Source: Pseudo-nitzschia pungens
Taxonomy: Eukaryota > Bacillariophyta > Bacillariophyceae > Bacillariales > Bacillariaceae
Length of the DNA stretch: 64,000 nt
Direction: 5' to 3'
Assembly (NCBI GenBank): GCA_037355855.1
Contig: CM074767.1
Span: 1,736,001 to 1,800,000, forward strand
Under the pieces are notes generated by a model, which searched no databases, was not told the DNA's origin, and worked only from the letters and a program-made list of their open reading frames with translations. This document shows, piece by piece, positions 1 through 9,995 of this stretch. Numbering within the stretch: position 1 is the stretch's first letter; the number at the start of each line of letters is the position of its first letter. Made by a program: the position numbers and the translations under genes.

Positions 1-602
1 GCAATCATCAAACCCAAACTCCAACCCGGGTCCACACATTCGCGAGGACACGCAGAAGACTGCAGCGATCCGAAGTACCACACTGAACTGCACTGTACTG
101 TATTGTACTGTAGTCTGTGGAAACAAAAATTCCCGACTCTTTGAAGCGTTGTGCTCCAATCCCAGCCATGGGTTGCGAAGCGAACCGCATTGGAGGGCAG
201 TCTTTGTCGGGCGATGCGATGCCGGAACGAAGGAACGAACGAATGACGAATGAATCAATCGTTACCATACGAGGGCATCGCTCGCTCTAATGCGCTGACA
301 CTCGAAGGAAGGAAGGAAGGAGTGAATGTATGAATGAATCAATCCTCCCCGATCGTGGAAGGTGAGGAGGATCGAGGAAACACGCGCATGCGCATACACA
401 CACACACACACACACACACACAGGCGTCCCTCTGTGCTTGCGGATCGAAGAACTCGCTTGATTCACCGCGTCGCAACAAGGGATGAGATTCCTTCCTTCA
501 ATCATCAAACAAACACAAGAGACTGTTGGCAGTAACAAAAGGTCCGATCGATGCTATAGTGATTTCCTGTACTTTGTATGTCACTCTCGGAGACCACGGT
601 CG
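1..602. other. Intergenic, no gene seen
   Basis: This is the 3' flank of the minus-strand hydrolase. Open frames here are short and compositionally biased. The stretch holds GGAA-rich runs, ATGA/TGAATGA-type short repeats and an (AC)n microsatellite. I see no tRNA, transposon end or conserved coding motif. Confidence 0.6.
396..422. repeat. (AC)n microsatellite
   Basis: About thirteen uninterrupted AC dinucleotides lie downstream of the hydrolase stop codon. It is a simple sequence repeat with no evident function. Confidence 0.9.
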
Positions 603-2243
603 TCACAGTTTGCTTCGCAATCTCGTCCTAGTGGTCTGTTGCTGTTGCTGTTGTCGTTGCTGTTGCTGTCGTCGTTGCTGTTGCTGTCGTCGTTGCTGTT
701 TTTCCTCTTGTTTTTGTTTCCGCTCGTGCAGGTGCCGATTTCCCGTTTGCAACCATTCGATGACCGCGCTCGTCACCGGTCCCTTGTGCCCACCGAGCAT
801 CATCAGATCCACGACCGTGTCCTGGTGTCCCGTCCGGGGGATGTACACCTCGTCGATGCAGACGTTTCCAACCTCCACGTGGGTGGCAGCCGATGCGGTA
901 GCCGATGCCGTTCCAGCAGCGGATGCCGATGCCGTTCCGGCCAAAACGTGCCTCAGGATCTTGGCCGTCTCTCCCGTGGCCGGGAGGGGGACCACGTCGT
1001 CTTCCGCGCCGTGGACAAAGAGCATTCGTTTCGGAAACGAGTTCCAGTCCGCCAGGTCCTCGCAGGCTTTCGATCGGAGGAGCAGCTCGTGCTGGATCTT
1101 CCACGGCGGGCTGTGTCTGAGGAACTGGGTCCGATCGTACCCGTTGGCCGGTTTGAGCGGGGAAATTTCCTGGACGCTCCGTCCCGATTCGTAGTCGAAG
1201 TGGTGGTCGATGTTGTAGACGCCGGAGAGGCCCACAAACGCGTCGATGCGCGGTAATGTCTTCGTAGTCGCAGTAGTAGTCGTGGCAGTAGTATTGGCAC
1301 TCGCGGTTGTTTTTGCCGCATCGTTGCCGGTTCGCCCTCCGGAGGATTCGGCAATCTCGTGCTGGGCACGTTCGAGGATCCACAAGAGGGCAATGTGGGC
1401 ACCCGAGGAATGACCCATGACAATCGTTCCGATGTGTGGCAAGTGATGGGCGTAGTTTGTCGTTTTGTTGGGGTTGCGATCGTCACCGCCGCCGTTGTCG
1501 TTGCGATCGCTCACCCATCGATCCGCAAAATCCTTGTCGCACCAATCGGGATAGGTCCTGGTCAGAACTCCGAGGGCGGCTTCCAGATCGTCCACCTGCG
1601 TCAGGACTCCGCCACGGGAATTGCTGTCGCTGCTATTGACGCCGCTATTGACGCTGTCATTCTGACCCTGACCCGGACCGGGCACTCCGCAGACCGGATA
1701 GACCCTGTATCCGACAATGGCCATCGCCAATCCGAGTTCCAGAAAGGGAATCGCGAGCAACCGATAAAACCACGGCTTGCCGCTTCCCCAGGCTCCCCCG
1801 TGCACAAAGACCACCATCCCCCGGAGACCACCACCACCAGTAGTCGCGGAGTTGGTTTTGCTCGTTTGGTCGTCTGGAAAAAAGACATCGACGAACTGGC
1901 TGTCGTCGTCGGTTCCGTAAACGAGTTTCCTGCGGGTCTTGGTGAGCCTCCAAAAGGTTGCGACGGCCGAGGGGCACGCCAGCGCTCCCATGGGCACCGC
2001 CAGGGAGGTCACCAGGGCGTCGGCAATCCAGCGAAAGGCCCCGGCGTCCCGCAGACCGTTCTGGACCGATAACGGGAGGACCCTGCTGATGCTCCGGGTG
2101 GTCCGGGTCATCCTGCGGAGCGACGGATCGGTGTGGTACTCGGAGGGGGGGCAGCGGGGTGCCGTTTGGGACAATCGGACCGCGTGCGGCGTGATCAGGG
2201 CGTCCCTGGGGTGGGATTCGGAAGGGGAGGAGGGAGCCGCCAT
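603..2243 (-). CDS. Alpha/beta hydrolase, isoprenylcysteine methylesterase-like
   Basis: A 546-aa serine hydrolase of the alpha/beta fold, closest in motif layout to the isoprenylcysteine methylesterase/carboxylesterase group. The oxyanion HGG motif is at residues 148-150 (VVFVHGGAWGSGKPW), the nucleophile elbow GHSSG at 277-281 with Ser279, the acid at about Asp416 (HGAEDDVVP) and the base at about His473 (RTGHQDT), so the triad looks complete. Between Ser and Asp it carries FVGLSGVYNIDHHF, which resembles the GLSGxYN segment of ICME-like enzymes. Low-complexity inserts (Gly/Asn-rich, Thr-rich, Ala/Ser-rich) interrupt the fold, and the C-terminus ends in a Gln/Arg-rich tail encoded by CAG/CAA repeats. 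A GTG two codons upstream is in frame, but the first ATG is at 2243. Substrate is not predictable; prenylcysteine methyl ester or another small ester are both possible. Confidence 0.85.
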   Translation of the reverse strand: MAAPSSPSESHPRDALITPHAVRLSQTAPRCPPSEYHTDPSLRRMTRTTRSISRVLPLSVQNGLRDAGAFRWIADALVTSLAVPMGALACPSAVATFWRLTKTRRKLVYGTDDDSQFVDVFFPDDQTSKTNSATTGGGGLRGMVVFVHGGAWGSGKPWFYRLLAIPFLELGLAMAIVGYRVYPVCGVPGPGQGQNDSVNSGVNSSDSNSRGGVLTQVDDLEAALGVLTRTYPDWCDKDFADRWVSDRNDNGGGDDRNPNKTTNYAHHLPHIGTIVMGHSSGAHIALLWILERAQHEIAESSGGRTGNDAAKTTASANTTATTTTATTKTLPRIDAFVGLSGVYNIDHHFDYESGRSVQEISPLKPANGYDRTQFLRHSPPWKIQHELLLRSKACEDLADWNSFPKRMLFVHGAEDDVVPLPATGETAKILRHVLAGTASASAAGTASATASAATHVEVGNVCIDEVYIPRTGHQDTVVDLMMLGGHKGPVTSAVIEWLQTGNRHLHERKQKQEEKQQRRQQQQRRQQQQRQQQQQQTTRTRLRSKL

Positions 2244-3734
2244 TGGCACCGTATCGCTGTTTGTTGGTAATGCTGAATGAATGCCGAGTTGTCTGTGTTG
2301 TCTTGTCTTGTCTTGCGTTGCGTTGCGTCGTGATGGGATAGGATACGATAGGATAGGATGGGATTTTTCTATTTGCGGTTCGTCAATTGTTTCGAGATTA
2401 CTCGTAACTTACTCGTACGGTATGTACAACACAAATAAATGAGCTCTAGTGTTTTTGATCAAAAGAGATGATTATGGTAAGTGTCCTTGTTTGCTGGCGC
2501 TGGTAGCATACGATATACAGTAGAGTAACTGCAATCCTTTTTGTAGTGTTGTACAGCACGGAGTAGCAAGTAAGGTACGAATTACGAAGGAACTGACTGC
2601 GTCTTTGGGGAAACACACGAGCTAAAATAAATAATGCCAAATCGTCGCGGCAGAACTTCTCTTTTTCTCTCAAAAAAAAAATAATCTCATCATTTTTGAG
2701 ATAAGTTACCGTAAGATTACCGTTAACTTACTGTAAGTATTTACTGTTTACGAAGTACAATACTACGTATCTATTGTCGTAAATATGAAGTTGAAAGTGT
2801 ACGAAGTAATCTTACAGTACGTACCGGTACGTGTAGGAGTTTTTTCTTTCCGCTCTCGAGCTCCGAGTTCTCACAAAAAAACAGAAACATTTCGTTTTTC
2901 TCACTTTGCACTTCGTAATCCACTTTTTACGAAACAAACAACATTGTTGGGGGTAGGTGATGAGAATTAGTCGATGATGCTCATAACCTGCAAAATGTCT
3001 GTATGCTCTCTACTGTCGATATAATCGCATGTATTTAGTAAACAGTGAGGTATTTATTCACTATCTATTCGGGATTCATCCTCACACATTCAACGTCATT
3101 CAAGTTACGATTCGAATGGTGTACTGTACACCGGCGGATAGCAATAACAAGAGCTCTGACAAGGAGTACCGGCAAGCAACAGCTTAGGTCCATTTTGAGA
3201 CTAACTACGAAGTATGTTCAATGTAATTACTCAGTCTTCAATACTCAGCTGTGTCGAGGATGCTCTGACTACCGCCGTAAAGGTACCCGTACGTACGTAC
3301 GTACGTAGGGTATGTCGGAGATGCCAGAACGAATGAATCGCGGTGTTGGGAACGATGGTGTTGGTGTTGGTTTGATGCTTTGTTTGTTGCGTTGTTTCCG
3401 AAGAAATCAAACAAAACGAGTGAGCAAGCGTTACTCTATACTATCGTGTCTATATCGTGGTGGATATCGCATCGCAATGTATCCCTTTGCTGGTGATGTC
3501 CCTTGGAGGAGATCGGTCGGTCGGATGGGATGGGATCGAATCGCATCGCATCGCATCGCATCGCATCGGATTCGATCGATCGCATCGCATCGCATCGCAT
3601 CGGGGGACATCTTTTGGAGCGATCGAGATGCTGTTGGATGGATAGGGGAAGCGCGAAATCAATGCACCTGTTGCGGCTACCGTCGGGTGTTTTTTGAGTT
3701 CGAATTTTTTATTGATAATATTATGAATTTATAT
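2244..3734. other. AT-rich intergenic spacer
   Basis: This separates the divergent 5' end of the hydrolase from the 3' end of the DUF4116 gene. It contains short TTGCG and GATAG repeats near 2290-2360 and many GTAAGATTAC/GTAC-type words around 2700-2830 and 3280-3310. Near 3540-3600 there is a CGCAT repeat. No convincing coding sequence or RNA gene was seen. Confidence 0.55.
3536..3603. repeat. (CGCAT)n simple repeat
   Basis: Two blocks of pentanucleotide ATCGC/CGCAT units are separated by a GATCGAT core. Short open frames here (translating as HRIASHRIAS and similar) are products of the repeat and are not genes. Confidence 0.85.
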
Positions 3735-5749
3735 TTATTGTGGTTGTAGATTTATATTCATTGTGGTTGTCCCGTTGCTGTCCTTGGGGGCATCGGTCGA
3801 ATCAATCTTCAATTCTTTGGGTGCATATTGGAAAGCATCTCCACGATTCCGCGCAGCAGCCACGACCACATCTCTGTCATCCCTCAAGGGTTCGGGTACA
3901 TATTGCAAGGCATGTCCATCACTATTCACTGCAGCCATGACAATGTCTCTCTCGTTCCTCCATTCTTCAGGTACATGTCTCAAGGCATTTCCATTGTTTG
4001 TGACCGCAGCCAAGACCACGTCTCTGTCACTTTTTAAGGGTGTAGGTGCATATTGTAAGGCCCGTCCATCACTATTCACAGCAGTCAAGACCACGTCTCT
4101 GTCATTCCTCAAATTTCTACATACAAGTTGCAAGGCCCGTCCATCACTATTTACTGCAGCCATGACAACGTCTCTGTCGCGCTTCAATTCTTCGGATGCA
4201 TATAGCAAGGAAATTCCATACCTATTCACTGCAGCCAAGACCACATCTCTGTCGCTCTTCAAGGGTTCAGGTGCGTATTGCAAGGCGTATCGATGACTCT
4301 TCACTGCAGCGAAGACCACGTCTCTGTCATTTTTTAATTCGTTAGATGCCATTTGCAATGTCCGTCCATCCTGATTCACTGCAGCAAAGATCATATTTCT
4401 ATCGCCCCTAAAGGCTTCGGGTGCATACAGCAAGGCCCATCCATCACTATTGACTGCAGTCAAGACCACGTCTGTGTCAGCCCTCAAGGACGGGGGTGCA
4501 TATTGCAAAGCCCGTCCATCACTATTCACTGCAGCCATGACAATGTCTCTGTCGCTCTTCCATTCTGCGGGTACATGTCTCAAGGCATGTCCATTGTTTT
4601 TGACCGCAGCCAAGACCACTTCTCTGTCGGCTCTCAACTCTTCGGTCGCACATCCCAATGCACATCCAGCTTTCTTCACTGCAGCCATGACCACGTCTCT
4701 GTCGGCTCTCAAAGCTTCAGATGCATATTGGAAGGCCCTTGCATCTCTCTTCTTCAGCGCAGCCATAACCACGTCGCTGTCGGCTCTCAAAGCTTCGGAT
4801 GCATACCGCAAGGCCCGTCCATCACTGTTCACTGCAGCCATGACCACTGCTCTGCTGTTTTGCAACTCTTTGGATGCATAGCACAAGTCATCTCCACGAT
4901 TCCTCACTGCATCCATGATCACGTCTCTGTCGCTCTTCATCTCTTCGGATACAAATTGCAAGGCCCGCCAGGCTCTTGGAGGATCTTGCCAGTTCTCGTC
5001 AGTACCATTTATTGCAGCCATGACCACGACTCTGTCGTCCTTCAACTCTTTGGACGCATATTGTAAGACCCATTCACAACTCTTTACTGCAGCCATGACC
5101 ACATCTCTGTCGGCTCTCAAGGCTTCGGACGCATACCGCAAGGCCCGTCCATCACTATTCACGGCAGCCATAGCCACGTCTCTGTCGCCCTTCAATTCTT
5201 CGGACGCATATTTCAAGACGCATCCATGCTGTCCATTACTATTCACTGCAGCTAATGACCACCTCTCTATCACCCCTCAAGGCTTCGGGTGCATATTGCA
5301 AAGCCCGTCCATCACTCTTCACTGCAGCCATGACTACATCGTTCTCGTCCTTCAACTTTTCGGACGCATATTGCAAAGCCAGTCCATAACTCTTCACTGC
5401 AGTCAAGACCACGTCCATGTCACCTCTTGACTCGTTCGATGCATGACATAAAGCCTCTCCATAACTCTTCACTGCAGCCAAGACCACGTCTCTGATTATC
5501 CCTAACTTGTTGGGACGCATATTTGAAGACACATCCGTGACTCTTCACTACTGTCAAGACGACGTCTCTGTCGGCCCTCAACTTTCTAGATGCATGTTGC
5601 AGGGCCTCTCCGTTGCTCTTCACTGCAGCCATGACGACGTCTCTGTCACCCTTTAGCTCTTCCGATACATGTCGCAACGTCTCACCATCTTCTACGACGG
5701 CAGCCAAGGCCATGTTTTTGTCGGTCAAAACATTTGATTGATTTGTCAT
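3735..5749 (-). CDS. DUF4116 repeat protein, frame interrupted twice
   Basis: The gene encodes an array of about 25 tandem units of about 25 residues with consensus DRDVVMAAVNSDGRALQYAS, which is the DUF4116 repeat found in protists and some bacteria. Function of the family is unknown; repeat solenoids of this kind are usually binding scaffolds. Translation starts at the ATG at 5747-5749 (MTNQSNVL) and the last repeat is followed by a short polar tail (TTTMNINLQPQ). The reading frame changes twice, near 5494 and near 5253. In both places skipping one base restores the 25-residue register exactly (VRDN|RDVVL and REVVI|AAVN), giving about 670 aa in total. One unit is expanded by a Trp/Pro-rich insert (DENWQDPPRAWRA). 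The breaks could be assembly insertions, true mutations or +1 frameshifting. The 75-bp DNA periodicity is strong on both strands, so reverse-strand open frames over this region are shadows. Confidence 0.85.
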
Positions 5750-7020
5750 TCGTTGTTGTCACTTCGCAGATCAATATTGGTATGCAGGGCGATTTAGAAT
5801 ACAAGGCAAGGACGAGTGTCTTCTGATTAAAATTCAAATTCTGTTAGTATTGATATGTGAGAGAGGAAGAGAGGGGGAGAAATCAATCAATCAATCAAAA
5901 AACAAAATCGCTTTGGTTTTTCTGTATTGTCACCACGACCAAGGCAAAGTCGAAGGACGTACGGTACGTATCGTACGAACAGACACACGATTTTTTGGGA
6001 AAAAATACGATCCATGTACCGGTAGTACGATAAGTTACGTATTGTTACTGTGTTTACAACTTGTACTAATTTCGTACCGTACTCGTATGTTGCTCACAAA
6101 ATATCATACCGTTCAATTCGTGTCACGTTTTTTTTCTTAGTTCGTAAAATGGGTTCTCATCCAATATAGTAACACGAGTAACCTTAAGGTTACGCACTAG
6201 TACAAGTAACGAGCTTCCACCTACCGTAATAATATGAGTGGCTCCCGAAACTAAGCCTTAACCTTACTCAAAACAAAAATAAATCAAAACATATTTAAAA
6301 AAGTAACGTCACACATGTTATTGACCATTCCCGGTTAACTTACTCATATCATAGAGATAAATAAAAAATGCTCTTCCACATAGAAACCTGAAAGGTTAGT
6401 GTGGGGTTTTCAATTCTCAATCAACTCCACGATTGATCCATTCCACGATTCTCTACGATTCCTCGATTCATTCCACAATTCCACAATTCCACGATTCGAC
6501 GATTCCACAATTCCACGATTCGACGATTCGACGATTCGACGATTCGACGATTCCACAAATCCATGAGTAAGATTACTCGTACGGTAAAAATCTTACGGCA
6601 CATGGATTCAGCTTTTTAAGCTTTGAATGGATCATTCTGTCGTAACCCTGCACCTCGGTTCAATCAAGCCAAACGAGAATGATTCACTACAACAGTTTCG
6701 AGTTAAACAAATCGATGCTATCATTTCTCACCGATGAAGTTACCCCATTGCATATTGGTCCAAGGGAAACGAGAAGAGCAACCATGGCACAACGACAGGT
6801 TCTCTGGCCTCATCATTCTTCTTCTCATGGACTTATCTCGAGGATCAAGCCTAGGAGTAGCTGACGGAACGCAACGCGACGCGACGGGATGAACCGTGTG
6901 TTGGTGGGGCGAGGAGACCAAAGAATTGTGGAGAAAACAATGTTCACAATCCTTAAAACTCCGGCTTTGAAACAGGATCCATCACTTAGCTAGTGTACAA
7001 TACTACTACCCAAGTCCACC
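5750..7020. other. Intergenic spacer with short repeats
   Basis: This lies upstream of the DUF4116 gene and upstream of the small secreted-protein gene at 7021. It is AT-rich, with CCTTAAGGTTAC, GTACGGTACG and related words around 5955-6260 and an imperfect GATTC-based tandem repeat near 6430-6556. I see no convincing gene. Confidence 0.5.
6430..6556. repeat. Degenerate (CGATTCCACAATTC)n tandem repeat
   Basis: A run of units alternates between ATTCCACAATTCCACG and ATTCGACG. It gives a spurious minus-strand open frame reading RRIVESSNRRIVELWN, which I reject as a gene. Confidence 0.8.
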
Positions 7021-7509
7021 ATGAAATACTCTACCGTCCTCGGATTCATCGATTTCGCATTGTTTGCAGTCCTTGTGGCCTTTTTTGGCACTGTTGCACG
7101 GGTGAATTCAACCCTGACTTCAACGGCGGGACAAATCGCACGAACCGGCGAGCAACGGGTGGAAATCATTGCGGTACCAGTGGTACCGTCTTTACCAACA
7201 AAAGGCGATGACGACGACGACGATGATGATGATGATAATGATAATGATGGCGATGACGAGAACTATCCCCCTTGTTACTATTCGGATAAAAAAGATAGTG
7301 TCTCGGTTGTTGAAATCATTGATGGTGGTGGTATCGATGAAATTGGCAAGCGTGGAAAACGTGGCTTGAAGAAGAAATGGGGGAAAAAATGCAAGAAGCA
7401 TTGGAAGGCAATGAAGAAAGGCAAATCGGAGGCGCCGTCGGAGGCACCATCGGAGGCACCATCGGACAGGTATTATGGTGGGAAGGGATCATTTTACTAC
7501 ACTCGATAA
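7021..7509 (+). CDS. Small secreted Asp/Lys-rich protein, silaffin-like composition
   Basis: A 162-aa protein. Residues 1-30 look like a signal peptide (hydrophobic FIDFALFAVLVAFFGTVA). The mature part has three blocks. One is a poly-acidic run of about 20 Asp/Asn/Gly residues (about 63-80). Next is a Lys/Arg-rich segment (KRGKRGLKKKWGKKCKK, about 110-126). Last is a triple SEAP repeat followed by Tyr/Gly-rich residues (YYGGKGSFYYTR). Signal peptide plus Lys-rich clusters plus Ser/Pro repeats is the composition of diatom cell-wall (silaffin-like) or extracellular-matrix proteins, but there is no specific domain, so the role is inferred only from composition. The start ATG follows a purine/CACC context (CCACCATGA). 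The final codons and stop fall inside the left arm of the large inverted repeat described next, so the 3' end is shared with mobile or duplicated DNA. Confidence 0.7.
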   Translation: MKYSTVLGFIDFALFAVLVAFFGTVARVNSTLTSTAGQIARTGEQRVEIIAVPVVPSLPTKGDDDDDDDDDDNDNDGDDENYPPCYYSDKKDSVSVVEIIDGGGIDEIGKRGKRGLKKKWGKKCKKHWKAMKKGKSEAPSEAPSEAPSDRYYGGKGSFYYTR

Positions 7510-7778
7510 AAATTGAGACTGGTCGAGTATGCGCCCAAAATGAACTGAATATTCCTGAACCAAAACGGAACGGAGAACATACCAGAAATAAAAATTATTC
7601 TGTAGGAAAGAAATTACTATAACCTCTTATGGTGTTCTGTTTTACTAGTGGAAACCAATTGTTTGAGTGCCCTTCCAATCTCTTTAAAAAATCACTTTTA
7701 TCAGAATAACGACTGACCATGGTGGATCCGGCAGATACCAGAGCCAAAGCGCATCGTAACAGCGAGTGGTTTCAGTGC

Positions 7779-8260
7779 GTCGATATAATACAGGGGGGGG
7801 ACAGCAAGCAGCAGCAACGCGTCGATAATAAAGCAAGCAGCAACGCGTCGATAATACAGGGGGGGACAGCAAGCAGCAACGCGTCGATAATACAGGGGGG
7901 ACAGCAAGCAGCAAGCAGCAGCAACGCGTCGATAATACAGGGTCTGCGATTGTTGCTGCGCCCGTCTTTTTCTTGTCGGGTCTCCACTCAGTAGATTGTT
8001 GGGTCTCCACCACCACTCAGTAGATTGTCGGGTCTCCACTATTGTCGATTGGTTTTGCTAGGTCTGACGCGTGGATTATGTCCTGCGAAATCATACCCTA
8101 GCATTGCCTTAGATAAAATGGATACAACGCGTCGATAATACAGGGGACTGCAGCAACGCGTTGATATACAGGGGACAGCAGTAGCAACGCGTCAATATGC
8201 GACAAACAGCAACGCGTCGATAAACAGCAAGTAGCAACGCCTCGATACTATACAGGGGAC
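7779..8260. repeat. Left-arm tandem GCGTCGATAATACAGGG units
   Basis: Imperfect tandem units of about 25-45 bp combine CAACGCGTCGATAATACAGG with GGGGGACAGCAAGCAGCAG. Unit length varies through G-run and CAG-run slippage. The opposite strand gives spurious reading frames (CIIDALLLAVPP and similar). Confidence 0.8.
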
Positions 8261-8267
8261 AGTAGAT

Positions 8268-8356
8268 TGTCGCGTCTCCACCAGGCGATTGTCGCGTCTC
8301 CACCAGGCGATTGTCGCATCTCCACCAGGCGATTGTCGCGTCTCCACCACCAGTAG
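8268..8356. repeat. GATTGTCGCGTCTCCACCAG tandem repeat
   Basis: Four to five consecutive 22-bp units of GATTGTCGCGTCTCCACCAGGC, with diverged copies near 7994-8042. The reverse complement occurs near 8895-8945, which places these units inside the palindromic element. Confidence 0.85.
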
Positions 8357-9274
8357 ATTGTTGAATACACCACCATTGTCAGAGGCCAAGTTGCTGCTGT
8401 TGTTGTTGCTGTCTGCTGTCTGCTGTTTGCTGTTTGCAGAATTAGAAATTATGAAGCGCTTGCTGCTTGCTGCTGCTTGCAGATCCAATCGATCGATTCG
8501 TGTTTTGGTGTTCCAGTTTTCATGTAACATATGTTCGATATCCACCCCTGTAAATGAATAATAACTAAAGACAACTCTAACCTATCAGATTACAAGCACA
8601 TCTATCTTCAATCCCATCAGTTCTTCTATACGTTGCGGCGCCGGTCGACTTCAATCCCACCATCTGGACGTTCAAGGTTTTCTGTTGTACCTATGTTCGA
8701 TATCCACCAATGCAAGTGGATATAATCGATTCCCACAAGTGTTCGATACTTAAGACGTATTGGGTACAATCGAAAACCTATTTCGAAGCAACTAGAGCAA
8801 ACTGGAGCAACTCTAATTCATTATTTCTATTTTTGCAACTCTGCAAAAGCAAATCTAAACTACCAGTAAGAAATACAACCAAAATCAACAATCGACAATC
8901 GACAATGGTGGAGACGCTGGTGGAGACGCGACAATCGACAATGGCGCTCAGCGCTCTTTTACAACGCCGGGGTAGATACCATCCTCGCTGTATCCGCAGT
9001 GAGCTCTCCCGTCGAACGGACCGATTGCTTCTGCAGCTCTGTAGATTTGTTGCTCTAGATCTACCAAATCTAGCTCCCCTCTTCTTTCATTGGTAAGTAC
9101 CATCGATGCTGTAGCTAGATTGCCGTACGCCATTGTCGTCTTGAGATTGGTCGCAGCTTTGACGTGCCACTGCAGCCACACCACTGCCTCATTGTCGGTT
9201 GTTGCAGTACAAAAACAACGCGTCTAACCTAGCAAAACCCATGTACGTTATTCGCTGCTGTTTGCTACTTGCTG

Positions 9275-9655
9275 TCCCCCCGTGTATTATCGACGCGTTG
9301 CTGCTTGCTATCCCCCCCCTGTATTATCGACGCGTTGCTGCTTGCTATCTCCCCCCTGTATTATCGACGCGTTGCTGCTGCTTGCTGTCCCCCCTGTATT
9401 ATCAACGCGTTGCTGCTTGCTGTGTATCAACGCTTTGCTGCTTGCTGTATTATCGACGCGTTGCTGCTGCTTGCTACTTGCTGTCCCCCCCCTGTATTAT
9501 CGACGCGTTGCTGCTGCTTGCTACTTGCTGTCCCCCCCCTGTATTATCGACGCGTTGTATTATCGACGCGTTGCTGCTTGCTGTCCCCCCCTGTATTATC
9601 GACGCGTTGCTGCTTGCTGTCCCCCCCCTGTATCTTGACGCGTTGCTACTCCCCC
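9275..9655. repeat. Right-arm tandem units, inverse of left-arm units
   Basis: About ten tandem units of CCCCCCTGTATTATCGACGC plus GTTGCTGCTTGCTGT, which is the reverse complement of the left-arm family. All three forward frames are open only because unit lengths vary. I treat the resulting open frames as artefacts. Confidence 0.85.
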
Positions 9656-9995
9656 CTGCTGTATCAATTTTATCCAGGGCGATGCTAGGGTATTGTTTCG
9701 CAGTACCCTTTGGCTCTGGTATCTGCCGGATCCACCATGGTCAAGGTGTTCTCGTCTTGTATTCTCGTTATTTGATGCGAAGAATTGTGTTGTAAAAAAG
9801 TGAGTTTTTGAAGAGTTTAGTAAGGCACTCAAGGAAGTGGTTTTCACTAACAAAACAGATTATGTTAAGGGGTTATAATAATTTCTCAATTACAGAATAA
9901 TTTTTATTTTTGGTATGTTCTCCGTTCCGTTTTGGTTCAGGAATATTCAGATCATTTTGGGCGCATACTCGACCAGTCTCAATTGTTATCGGACT

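Larger units (their letters stand above)
7497..9995. mobile_element. Large foldback-like inverted-repeat element
   Basis: About 2.5 kb organised as an imperfect palindrome. The left arm starting near 7497 (TTGAGACTGGTCGAGTATGC at 7513-7532) reappears inverted near 9967-9986. The match continues through AACCAAAACGGAACGGAGAA, ACCATGGTGGATCCGGCAGA (about 7717-7736 against about 9725-9744) and TACCCTAGCATTGCC (about 8095 against about 9680). Inside the arms lie many GCGTCGATAATACAGGGGG(G)ACAGCAAGCAGCAA units on the left and their reverse complement on the right. Further in are GATTGTCGCGTCTCCACCAG units, again with inverted counterparts near 8885-8945. The non-repeated centre is about 8360-8880. 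No transposase is visible. Structure fits a foldback transposon or an inverted duplication; exact ends and target duplications could not be fixed. Confidence 0.7.

Noticed and set aside
3740..5430. Plus-strand open frames opposite the DUF4116 gene
   Set aside because: They are periodic shadows of the 75-bp repeat. The minus-strand translation matches a known repeat family.
7779..9655. CRISPR-like regular repeats
   Set aside because: Repeats are directly tandem and variable in length, lack unique spacers, are mirrored into an inverted array, and the window is eukaryotic.
8710..9795. Open frames inside the foldback element (up to 198 codons)
   Set aside because: They translate tandem repeats (CIIDALLLAVPP and similar) in all frames and have no independent coding signal.
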